7,931 nucleotides of DNA from an uncultured Alphaproteobacteria bacterium (GTDB lineage Bacteria > Pseudomonadota > Alphaproteobacteria > Rickettsiales > UBA1997), in assembly GCA_903837365.1 (NCBI GenBank), contig CAILUF010000201.1, positions 1 through 7,931 on the forward strand, read 5' to 3'. The position numbers and the translations under genes are program-made. Below are positions 1 through 6,502 of this stretch, in pieces (the first letter of the stretch is position 1; every line of letters begins with the position of its first letter). Under the pieces are notes generated by a model. The model searched no databases. It was not told the DNA's origin and worked only from the letters and a program-made list of their open reading frames with translations.

Positions 1-1
1 A

Positions 2-100
2 AAAATAGTGGTTTTTAATGTTAAAAGATTTTTTTATAAGAAAGGTTTTTTTGGCAATATTTTTAATCATTTTAAAAAAACACCAACATGCTTTTTATAA
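2..100 (+). CDS. Possible C-terminal fragment of an upstream gene (partial)
   Basis: This frame stays open from the left edge to a TAA at 98-100. It would give a 32-residue tail rich in Phe and Lys, ending in KKTPTCFL. It overlaps the ATG of the next gene (88) by 13 bases, which is common in compact operons. I do not recognise the sequence. In DNA this AT-rich a stop-free run of this length can occur by chance, so this is only a candidate. The sequence left of the window would settle it. Confidence 0.27.
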   Translation, partial: KIVVFNVKRFFYKKGFFGNIFNHFKKTPTCFL

Positions 101-1095
101 ATTATTTCATTAATTTTTTTTCTAAAAAAAAATTTTTTTTAATTGCGATTTTTAGTTTATTAGTTGATCAGTCATATGCCGATATCGGTCGCAAAACTTC
201 ATTTGATAATCGAGGACAATGCGAACAAAATAAAGGAGTTTGGCGTGAATTTGGTAATGGCTGTGTTGATGAATGTTTTGCAAAATTTGATGAGTTTGGA
301 GTTTGTACTTATGCGCGAACTTTTGGTTGCGATTGTGGCAAAGGTAAATGTTGGAATGGTGATGAGTGCGTTGGCGTTCTTGCGTATAAAAAAATTTTCG
401 ATGATTTAAAACAGCGTGAATTTGAGGAGATGTCGCAAGCAAAAAAGAAAAGAATTGCCGAAGCAAAAAAATATCAACAAGATTTAATTAGGCGAATGAT
501 TGAAAATAGATCCGCACTTACTGTTGCTAAGTTTAACACTGAGGATATAGTTGTTCCTCATAATAATTTTAGCAATAATAATTACAGCGATGTTTATAAT
601 AAAAAATTTCCACAAATTGCGCAAGGCAAACAATATGTGACTAACTATGATGAGCGTTATGGAGGTAATGGTAATCCCGACCCAAATCGTATAAAATCAA
701 TTCAATATCAAGCTCCTAAAAATGAAATTATTGAAGAGCCAATCTCAAATAATTCTGACATAAACCAAAAAAATATTAACACTAACCCAGGAACGAATCA
801 GCTGCAGAATCAGCCAAATCAATCGCCGATTTTGAATAATCCCAATCAAAATCAACAATTGATAATTCAGCAACCAGGCATGGAAAATCAAGTAATTGCA
901 AATGCCAATGAGTCTACTCCTGCAAATACCAATAATCAATCAATTGCCAATAATGAGATATCAAATCTTAAGGTAGAAAATACCACTCAAAAACCTGCTG
1001 AAGTTTTTGATGTACCTGTGGATTTTACAAAAACTAATGATAAAAATAAAAAATCTAGTGAATTACAATTGCCGATAATTGAATTGCCTCGTTAG
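88..1095 (+). CDS. Exported Cys-rich protein with Asn/Gln-rich tail, function unknown
   Basis: Predicted 335-residue secreted or periplasmic protein. The N-terminus has basic residues K13-K15, a hydrophobic core at about 16-26 and a likely signal peptidase I site after S29-Y30-A31, so the mature protein would start at D32. A compact domain (about 45-94) follows with eight cysteines at 45, 59, 63, 73, 81, 83, 88 and 94 and a WREFGNGC motif, an arrangement that could form four disulfides. Residues 100-140 are charged and probably helical. The rest is low complexity: 34 of the 73 residues between 221 and 293 are Asn or Gln. The ATG at 88 was chosen because it gives a complete signal peptide; there is no clear Shine-Dalgarno sequence. 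ftsK follows after 105 bases. The signal peptide is coded by an A9-T8 run. I cannot name a family. Export is an inference from the leader, and the function is unknown. Confidence 0.8.
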   Translation: MLFINYFINFFSKKKFFLIAIFSLLVDQSYADIGRKTSFDNRGQCEQNKGVWREFGNGCVDECFAKFDEFGVCTYARTFGCDCGKGKCWNGDECVGVLAYKKIFDDLKQREFEEMSQAKKKRIAEAKKYQQDLIRRMIENRSALTVAKFNTEDIVVPHNNFSNNNYSDVYNKKFPQIAQGKQYVTNYDERYGGNGNPDPNRIKSIQYQAPKNEIIEEPISNNSDINQKNINTNPGTNQLQNQPNQSPILNNPNQNQQLIIQQPGMENQVIANANESTPANTNNQSIANNEISNLKVENTTQKPAEVFDVPVDFTKTNDKNKKSSELQLPIIELPR

Positions 1096-1200
1096 TTTTA
1101 TAAACAAATTTTTTTTGAAATTAACTGGCGATTATCCTTGGTTTTTTAAATTTTTTTTCTAGTTTAATTAAAGTCTATTAACTTATTTTAAAATTCATCG

Positions 1201-3537
1201 ATGGTTAGTGATAAAATTTTTTATATTATTTTTCGCCTTTTTACACGTTGCCTTGGTCTATTTTTAATTTGCTTTTCATTTATTTATTTATTGTCGTTAA
1301 TTTCGTTTGATTTAACAGATCCTTCATTTAACACAGCTTCAACGGATGAAAAAATAAATAACTGGATGGGAAATTTTGGTTCGCATTTGGCCGATTTATC
1401 ATTTCAATTAATTGGCATTTCGTCATTTTTTTTATATTTAATTATTTCGAGTTTGAGCTTAAAAATGATTAGCAAAACAACTATAAAAAATTTTATTCCC
1501 AAAATTATTGTTTTACCGTTTTGCATTTTAAGTTTTTCAGTTTTTTTTGCTTCATTTTCTCAGCCCAGCTGGTGGGAACTTACTTCTTTGGGTGGTGTAA
1601 ATGGTCTTTACATTATTAACAAATTGAGCAATATACCTCTTTTTTTAATTGGATCAATTGCACTTTTATTATCGTTAACTTTATTTTCATTTATTGTTGA
1701 AATAACAATTAATGATTGGATTTATTCATTTCGCTATAGTTTAATTTATATTAGTTATTTTTATCGAAAGTTATTTAAAGGTAATGAAAATGATGAGGAA
1801 TTGTTAAAAAAAATTTCTCAAAATAAAATTCTTCACGATCAGTCAAATAATTCAGAGGATGAGGATCAAGAGGAAGAAGAGGATGATGAAAATCCAAATC
1901 AAGATCAGCAAAATTCTGCGATGCAAGATGAAGAAGAAAGTGATGATGAGAAAGAAAAAGATTCCTCATTTGATTTAAAACGAAAACTAAAAGAGATTGG
2001 TAAAAATAAAAAACCTAAAAGAAAATCAACTTATAAATTACCGCTACTTGATTTACTTACCGATCGTTCCGCAGAAAATAAAGATAAAAAAATTAGTCGT
2101 GATTTAGTTGAGTCGCAATCGCGATCCTTGATTAAAGTCTTAGAGGATTTTGGTGTAAAAGGAACTGCGGTTGGTGCTAAAGTTGGACCGGTAATTACTC
2201 TTCATGAATTTGAACCGGAGGCTGGAACTAAAGCTTCGCGCGTTATTGCTTTATCGGATGATATCGCTAGATCAATGAGTGCAATTTCAGCGCGAATTGC
2301 GGTTGTAACCGGTAAAACATCAATTGGAATTGAATTGCCAAATCCTAAGCGTCAAATGATTTTTTTTCGCGAAATGTTGGAGTCCAAGGAATATAAATTT
2401 TCTCAATTTTTCTTGCCAATTATTTTAGGTAAAGATATCGGTGGAGAAACGATGATTGCTGATTTGGCAAAAATGCCTCACTTGTTAATCGCTGGAACAA
2501 CTGGCTCAGGAAAATCGGTTGGACTTAATGTGATGATTTTGTCGATAATTTTTAAACTTCGTCCTGATGAATGTAAGTTTATTATGATCGATCCAAAAAT
2601 GTTAGAATTGTCAATTTACGATGGTATTCCGCATTTACTTTCGCCAGTAGTTACGGAGCCAAGTAAGGCAGTGGTTGCCCTTAAATGGGTGGTAGCAGAG
2701 ATGGAAGAGCGTTATCGTTTGATGTCAAGTTTTGCAGTTAGAAACATTGCTGGCTATAATGAAAAAGTTGAAAAAGCGATGATCAATAAAGAAAAATTAA
2801 TGCGTAAAGTTCAGACCGGTTTCGATCCTAATAACGGTAAACCGATAATTGAAGAAATTGAATTTGAGCCAAAGAAAATTCCGTTCATAATCGTCATTGT
2901 TGATGAGATGGCGGATTTAATGTTGGTAGCAGGAAAGGAAATCGAAAATTCAGTACAGAGATTGGCGCAAATGGCTCGTGCTGCTGGAATTCACCTGATT
3001 ATGGCTACGCAACGTCCATCGGTTGATGTGATTACTGGAGTTATTAAGGCTAACTTTCCAACGCGAATTTCATTTCAAGTTACATCGCGAATTGATAGTC
3101 GAACTATTTTAGGAGTGCAGGGTGCAGAACAGTTACTTGGTCAAGGCGATATGATTTACATGTCAGGTGGAAGTAAAATGGTTCGAATTCATGGTCCATT
3201 TTGCTCAGATACTGAAATTGAAAATATTGTGAATTTTATTAAGAATCAAGATCTCAGTGAATTTGAAGAATCAGAAAAAATTTCATTTGATGAGTCACTG
3301 GCAAATTTAGATTCTGATTCTGATTCAGCTGGATCGCAAGATGGTGGTGGTGAAGGGGATATTTATAAGAAAGCGGTAATGATTGTTCGTCGTGATAAAA
3401 AAGCTTCGATTAGCTATGTTCAAAGGCAATTGCGAATTGGTTATAATCGAGCTGCAACATTAATCGAAAAAATGGAGCAAGAGGGAATAATTACTCCTCC
3501 AAATATTTCTGGAAAAAGGGAAGTGATTGAAGATTAA
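1201..3537 (+). CDS. ftsK: DNA translocase FtsK
   Basis: FtsK is a septum-anchored hexameric ATPase that pumps the chromosome terminus through the closing division septum and activates XerCD recombination. Length (778 aa) fits the shorter alphaproteobacterial form. The N-terminus has about four membrane segments (roughly 17-36, 62-86, 97-117, 144-168). A cytoplasmic linker follows with an acidic block ([12 protein letters not shown], 219-230) and then a basic stretch (about 256-275). The RecA-like motor has Walker A GTTGSGKS at 432-439 and Walker B with D568-E569 ([10 protein letters not shown]), followed by the conserved [13 protein letters not shown] segment. A second acidic linker precedes the C-terminal winged-helix gamma domain (about 720-778, with [23 protein letters not shown]), which in this family reads the KOPS polarity sequences. 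All key residues are present and the frame is intact. The ATG at 1201 gives the full first membrane segment. tolQ follows after 82 bases. Confidence 0.97.
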   Translation: MVSDKIFYIIFRLFTRCLGLFLICFSFIYLLSLISFDLTDPSFNTASTDEKINNWMGNFGSHLADLSFQLIGISSFFLYLIISSLSLKMISKTTIKNFIPKIIVLPFCILSFSVFFASFSQPSWWELTSLGGVNGLYIINKLSNIPLFLIGSIALLLSLTLFSFIVEITINDWIYSFRYSLIYISYFYRKLFKGNENDEELLKKISQNKILHDQSNNSEDEDQEEEEDDENPNQDQQNSAMQDEEESDDEKEKDSSFDLKRKLKEIGKNKKPKRKSTYKLPLLDLLTDRSAENKDKKISRDLVESQSRSLIKVLEDFGVKGTAVGAKVGPVITLHEFEPEAGTKASRVIALSDDIARSMSAISARIAVVTGKTSIGIELPNPKRQMIFFREMLESKEYKFSQFFLPIILGKDIGGETMIADLAKMPHLLIAGTTGSGKSVGLNVMILSIIFKLRPDECKFIMIDPKMLELSIYDGIPHLLSPVVTEPSKAVVALKWVVAEMEERYRLMSSFAVRNIAGYNEKVEKAMINKEKLMRKVQTGFDPNNGKPIIEEIEFEPKKIPFIIVIVDEMADLMLVAGKEIENSVQRLAQMARAAGIHLIMATQRPSVDVITGVIKANFPTRISFQVTSRIDSRTILGVQGAEQLLGQGDMIYMSGGSKMVRIHGPFCSDTEIENIVNFIKNQDLSEFEESEKISFDESLANLDSDSDSAGSQDGGGEGDIYKKAVMIVRRDKKASISYVQRQLRIGYNRAATLIEKMEQEGIITPPNISGKREVIED

Positions 3538-3580
3538 CAATCGAAAAAAAAATTCTTGCAATTATCGATTGTAAAAATTT
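3538..3580. repeat. Overlapping inverted repeats between ftsK and tolQ
   Basis: Two alternative hairpins lie just after the ftsK stop. One pairs CAATCGA (3538-3544) with TCGATTG (3565-3571). The other pairs TTGCAAT (3556-3562) with ATTGTAA (3568-3574) around a 5-base loop, and can extend through AAATT (3550-3554) with AATTT (3576-3580). No T run follows on the + strand, so this is not a standard terminator for ftsK. On the - strand the A run at 3544-3552 would be a T run after the stem, but no - strand gene is present here. It may modulate ftsK-tolQ readthrough or be chance. Confidence 0.35.
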
Positions 3581-3619
3581 AAATCTCCTAATAATTCTTT
3601 TAATTTAAAATAGCTAAAA

Positions 3620-4309
3620 ATGGTTAATTCTAGTTCGGTTTCAATAATAAGTTTAATTACTCACGCAGGACTTGTCGTTCAGTTTGTAATGTTGATTTTA
3701 CTGATTGCATCGCTTTATTCATGGGCGATAATTTTTGATAAATTTTATAGATTTAATCTTTTAAAAAAAAGAAGTGATATTTTTGAAGAAGCTTTTGAAA
3801 ATAATTTTTCGCTGGATCGCATATATCACGATGTTAAAAATAACGATAATCATCCAATTGCAAAAATTTTTTTAGCTTGTATTAATGAATGGAAATTAAG
3901 CAATATAAATCAAGATACTCACGAGAATCCCGAAAGAAAAACCGCTCTAAAAGAGAGATTAATCAACGCCATGCAAGTAGCTAATAACCGGGCTATGGTT
4001 AAATTAGAAAGCGGATTAAATTTCTTGGCAATAATTGGTTCATCTGCTCCTTTCATAGGATTATTCGGAACGGTTTGGGGTATTTTAAATTCGTTTCAAG
4101 CAATTGCGGTTAGTTCAAATACTAGTCTATCCGTTGTTGCACCTGGTATTGCTGAAAGTTTATTGGCAACGGCAATTGGTCTTTTCGCTGCGATTCCAGC
4201 AGTATTTTTTTACAATATTTTTACAACTAAAATTAATCAATTTAATGAGAGAGCGGAAAATTTTTCATTGTTATTGCTTAACATTTTATCGAAAGAATTG
4301 GATAAATAA
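3620..4309 (+). CDS. tolQ: Tol-Pal system proton-channel subunit TolQ
   Basis: TolQ is an inner-membrane protein of the ExbB/TolQ/MotA family. Its oligomer with TolR uses the proton-motive force to energise TolA and so outer-membrane constriction at division. The 229-residue product matches the usual length. It has one N-terminal membrane segment (about 16-38, ending SLYSWAIIFDK), a cytoplasmic loop, and two C-terminal segments (about 134-158 and 176-200). The family signatures SAPFIGLFGTVWGI and APGIAESLLATAIGLFAAIPA are both present. T151 and T184 align with the functionally important T145 and T178 of E. coli TolQ, as judged from memory of that sequence. ExbB is the main alternative, but the GLFGTVWGI and APGIAE segments fit TolQ better. 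tolR, normally the next gene, is absent. The stop codon lies inside a 20-bp tandem duplication. Confidence 0.93.
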   Translation: MVNSSSVSIISLITHAGLVVQFVMLILLIASLYSWAIIFDKFYRFNLLKKRSDIFEEAFENNFSLDRIYHDVKNNDNHPIAKIFLACINEWKLSNINQDTHENPERKTALKERLINAMQVANNRAMVKLESGLNFLAIIGSSAPFIGLFGTVWGILNSFQAIAVSSNTSLSVVAPGIAESLLATAIGLFAAIPAVFFYNIFTTKINQFNERAENFSLLLLNILSKELDK

Positions 4310-4333
4310 AAATAGAATTGGATAAATAAAAAT
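4294..4333 (+). repeat. Perfect 20-bp tandem duplication across the tolQ stop codon
   Basis: Positions 4294-4313 and 4314-4333 are identical and abut exactly. The first copy codes the last TolQ residues (ELDK) and contains the TAA at 4307-4309. The second copy lies wholly in the leader of the next gene and is in a different frame because 20 is not a multiple of three. It lengthens the intergenic gap from 12 to 32 bases. TolQ itself is unaffected. The lack of any mismatch suggests a recent duplication. Confidence 0.93.
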
Positions 4334-4341
4334 TTTAAAAT

Positions 4342-5460
4342 ATGCATCAAGAATCAATTAGAAATTTTATTGTCAATGAACAAGAATATTTTATTAACCT
4401 TGAAGACATAGATGATGGGCTATTTGGATTTAAAATCCAAATTAATAATTCCATTTATGATTTCGTTTATGATGATATTTTGCATCACTTTAAATGTCTG
4501 GAAATATTGAATTACCAAAGTAGTGAAATTTTTAACAAAGAATTTATCGACTACCATGTAACAAATTTTTTTACAATTTTTGATAGAAAAAAATTTCTTG
4601 GCATTGGCGATGAAAATATCATTGAGTTTGAAGATAATAAGCTGATCCTGAGTAACGATGATAAGATGTTTTTTTTCGATAATTCTTTGCAAATACTCTA
4701 TGAAGTTGAGGATTATTATCTGTCTTTGGTAAAATTGATTTATGAAAAAAATTCTACAAAAAGAATAAATTATGTTAAAAGTCAAAAAAAATTAAATAAC
4801 TTAATTAAGTTTAACTATGATTTATTAGAACTTAAATTGTTAAAAATTGAAATTAATAATCTGTATCTTCACTTGCAGCATTCAAGTGAAGAAGAGCTTG
4901 TTAATGAATTAAATATTGAATTAAAAAAATTAGAACAAGAATATAAGTTAAAATTAATTTCGGCATTAGATGCAAGAAATCATGATTATCAAAAAAATAA
5001 TCGTAAATTTAATACGCGATATTTTTCTATAATTTTTAATAATTCATGGCTGTTTAGAGTTTCAAAAAAACTGATCAATTTTATTGAAATTGAATATTAT
5101 TTATACAAATCTCTTCCAACTTTATATATCCTATTTTTTAGCAAAATTTTTAATGCTTTTTTAGTACCGATAATCGATTTAATGCTTGGTATTACTAATT
5201 TCATGTCATTTAATTACTATTACGAAAAAAAAATTGAAATTGATGAACAGCGTGAAAAACTTGCTGAAATTATTCATAATTTTCATGCAATAACTAAAGA
5301 ACAACAATTGCAAAACGGAATCCTCTTTAAACTTTTTAGCAATTTTATAGATTTTATTTTTCTATATAGTTTTGAAATGATTTATTTTTTATTGGCAGAA
5401 ATTTTGAGTATTTTTCAAAGACCAATTTATTTATTTAAAAAAAATCTCGCTTTTATTTAA
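4342..5460 (+). CDS. Protein of unknown function with helical core and hydrophobic C-terminal segments
   Basis: A 372-residue product that I do not recognise. Residues 1-130 are acidic, rich in Ile, Phe and Asn, and may be mixed alpha/beta. Residues about 140-220 are rich in Lys, Glu and Leu and probably form long helices or a coiled coil. Two strongly hydrophobic stretches follow, about 258-288 (LPTLYILFFSKIFNAF onward) and about 327-358 (ILFKLFSNFIDFIFLYSF onward). They are long enough to be membrane segments or hairpins, although both carry charged residues. The protein ends with a short basic tail. There is no signal peptide. The long open frame in stop-rich DNA and its ordered composition argue that it is a real gene. 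It starts 32 bases after the tolQ stop, probably in the same transcript, and converges with queC. A role beside TolQ at the envelope is only a guess from position. Confidence 0.8.
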   Translation: MHQESIRNFIVNEQEYFINLEDIDDGLFGFKIQINNSIYDFVYDDILHHFKCLEILNYQSSEIFNKEFIDYHVTNFFTIFDRKKFLGIGDENIIEFEDNKLILSNDDKMFFFDNSLQILYEVEDYYLSLVKLIYEKNSTKRINYVKSQKKLNNLIKFNYDLLELKLLKIEINNLYLHLQHSSEEELVNELNIELKKLEQEYKLKLISALDARNHDYQKNNRKFNTRYFSIIFNNSWLFRVSKKLINFIEIEYYLYKSLPTLYILFFSKIFNAFLVPIIDLMLGITNFMSFNYYYEKKIEIDEQREKLAEIIHNFHAITKEQQLQNGILFKLFSNFIDFIFLYSFEMIYFLLAEILSIFQRPIYLFKKNLAFI

Positions 5461-5465
5461 TTTTT

Positions 5466-6173
5466 TTAAGAACGGTATAAAATTTTATCTATTGAATTTG
5501 CCTCTGCGAAACCTTTCAGCCTTATTCTGCATGAATCGCATTGTCCACAGCTATAAATTTTTCCATCTATAAATTCTGGATCGTAACATGAATGAGTTAG
5601 GCTGTAATCAACTCCTAACTTTAAGCCATTTAAAATTATAGTTTTTTTATCCATATCGCTGAGTGGCGTATGAATTGTAAATTGATTTTGTAAGTCAATT
5701 GTTGAAGCGCAAGCAAGATTTGCCATAGATGTAAAAGCGTTTATATAATCTTTTCGACAATCGGGATATCCGCTATAATCAATGGCATTAACTCCGATAA
5801 AAATATCAAAAGCATTTATCACTTCGCAATAAGCCAAGCAATATGATAAAAAAATTGTATTTCGCGCTGGAACGTAAGTAACGGGAATTTCATCGCTAAT
5901 TTGCTGATTTTTATCAAAAGCAAATTTAGATTTGGGAACTGCAATATCAGCGGTTAAAGCTGATTTGCCAAAAATTCTTAAATCAATATTGGCAATTTTA
6001 TGCTCTTTGAAAGAAAAAAAATTGGCAATTTTTTTGGCACTTTCAAGTTCAATTTTATGACGTTGTCCGTAATCAAAACTTAGACCATACAATTCAAAGT
6101 TTTGCGCTTTAGCGATTGCGGATATCGTAGCCGAATCAAGACCTCCGCTAATTAGAATAACTGCTTTTTTCAT
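5466..6173 (-). CDS. queC: 7-cyano-7-deazaguanine (preQ0) synthase QueC
   Basis: QueC converts 7-carboxy-7-deazaguanine to preQ0 using ATP and ammonia. preQ0 is the precursor of queuosine at the wobble position of the Tyr, His, Asp and Asn tRNAs. The 235-residue protein has typical length. The N-terminal PP-loop SGGLDSAT (9-16) binds ATP. SFDYGQRH (32-39), VPARNTIFLS (101-110), GVNAIDYSGYPDCR (127-140) and PLSDMDKKTI (170-179) are family motifs. Four cysteines at 196, 209, 212 and 215 (HSCYDP, then CGQCDSC) form the expected zinc site. No key residue is missing. The ATG at 6173 fits the normal QueC start. No other queuosine gene is in the window. A - strand extended -10 promoter lies about 55 bases upstream. 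The 3' end is 5 bases from the convergent gene. Confidence 0.97.
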   Translation of the reverse strand: MKKAVILISGGLDSATISAIAKAQNFELYGLSFDYGQRHKIELESAKKIANFFSFKEHKIANIDLRIFGKSALTADIAVPKSKFAFDKNQQISDEIPVTYVPARNTIFLSYCLAYCEVINAFDIFIGVNAIDYSGYPDCRKDYINAFTSMANLACASTIDLQNQFTIHTPLSDMDKKTIILNGLKLGVDYSLTHSCYDPEFIDGKIYSCGQCDSCRIRLKGFAEANSIDKILYRS

Positions 6174-6226
6174 ATCTTTTGTTTTTTTTTAAAATAATCC
6201 TTTTAAATTTTATTAGGTAAATTTAA

Positions 6227-6235
6227 ATTATACCA
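6227..6235 (-). promoter_or_regulatory. Candidate extended -10 promoter of queC
   Basis: Read on the - strand, these bases give TGGTATAAT, a perfect extended -10 element. Transcription would start near 6220 and leave a leader of about 46 bases before the queC ATG. A weak -35-like CTGAAA lies 19 bases further upstream (6252-6257), but an extended -10 does not need a good -35. The element overlaps the left arm of the 11-bp inverted repeat. Confidence 0.45.
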
Positions 6236-6270
6236 AATTAGCTAAATAAATTTTCAGGTTAATTTGGTAT
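6230..6270. repeat. 11-bp perfect inverted repeat between queC and tRNA-Val
   Basis: ATACCAAATTA (6230-6240) is exactly complementary to TAATTTGGTAT (6260-6270). Three more pairs (G-T, C-G, T-G) extend the stem inward, leaving a 13-base loop. The repeat sits between divergent transcription units and its left arm overlaps the candidate queC -10. It could be an operator for a dimeric regulator, a transcript hairpin or a dispersed palindrome. No T run follows either arm, so it is not an ordinary terminator. Confidence 0.75.
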
Positions 6271-6275
6271 TTGAG

Positions 6276-6281
6276 TAAAAT
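6276..6281 (+). promoter_or_regulatory. Candidate -10 element for tRNA-Val
   Basis: TAAAAT matches the -10 consensus at five of six positions and would start a transcript near 6288, about 24 bases before the tRNA. The only -35 candidate at 17-base spacing, TTCAGG (6253-6258), is weak and falls in the loop and right part of the inverted repeat. AT-rich DNA produces such boxes often, so confidence is low. Confidence 0.3.
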
Positions 6282-6311
6282 GAAATTTTTATTATTGAAA
6301 AGTTTCCTTAT

Positions 6312-6388
6312 GGGTGGTTAGCTCAGTTGGTTAGAGCGTTACGTTGACATCGTAAAGGTCGGAGATTCGAGTTCTCTACCACCCACCA
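6312..6388 (+). tRNA. tRNA-Val (anticodon GAC)
   Basis: A 77-base gene that folds into a complete cloverleaf. The acceptor GGGTGGT (6312-6318) pairs with ACCACCC (6378-6384), and the discriminator is A6385. The D stem is GCTC/GAGC. The anticodon stem TTACG/CGTAA (6339-6343 and 6351-6355) holds the loop TTGACAT with GAC at 6346-6348, which decodes GUC and GUU valine codons. The T stem GGAGA/TCTCT carries the loop TTCGAGT. The 3' CCA is encoded (6386-6388). There are no mismatches apart from one G-T pair in the T stem. It is a lone tRNA gene, divergent from queC. Confidence 0.97.
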
Positions 6389-6443
6389 TTTCCAAATTCA
6401 CCATTTAATTTTGTCGTTATTTAGAATTTTATTTTTAATCCAA

Positions 6444-6472
6444 TTGCATTTTTGAGCGCAAGGAATTTTAAT
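6444..6472 (+). promoter_or_regulatory. Candidate promoter of the 357-residue gene
   Basis: TTGCAT (6444-6449) and TTTAAT (6467-6472) are separated by 17 bases. They match the -35 consensus at three positions and the -10 consensus at five. A start near 6479 would leave about 24 bases before the ATG at 6503. A loosely symmetric CCAATT (6440-6445) and AATTGG (6475-6480) brackets the element. Readthrough from the tRNA gene is the alternative. Confidence 0.3.
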
Positions 6473-6502
6473 TTAATTGGTTTGATAAAACAATGCCAAT
6501 AA

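Noticed and set aside
152..466. 104-codon - strand and 81-codon + strand open frames inside the Cys-rich gene
   Set aside because: Both overlap the 335-residue frame, which has a complete signal peptide and ordered cysteines. The alternatives show no domain features.
1096..1200. Terminator or promoter between the Cys-rich gene and ftsK
   Set aside because: Only T runs and weak, mismatched pairing around AACTGG and CCTTGGTT are visible. No convincing stem or promoter could be supported.
4420..4785. 121-codon open frame on the - strand inside the 372-residue gene
   Set aside because: It lies wholly antisense to a longer gene with better composition. It is a by-product of AT-rich codons.
6174..6226. 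preQ1 riboswitch in the queC leader
   Set aside because: The queC leader is short and almost entirely A and T on the - strand. I see no C-rich loop or the pseudoknot pattern expected of a preQ1 aptamer.
6384..6406. Phage or island attachment site at the tRNA 3' end, from the repeat CACCATTT (6384-6391 and 6399-6406)
   Set aside because: The repeat is only 8 bp, the copies are 15 bases apart, and no integrase or cargo gene is present. It is probably chance.
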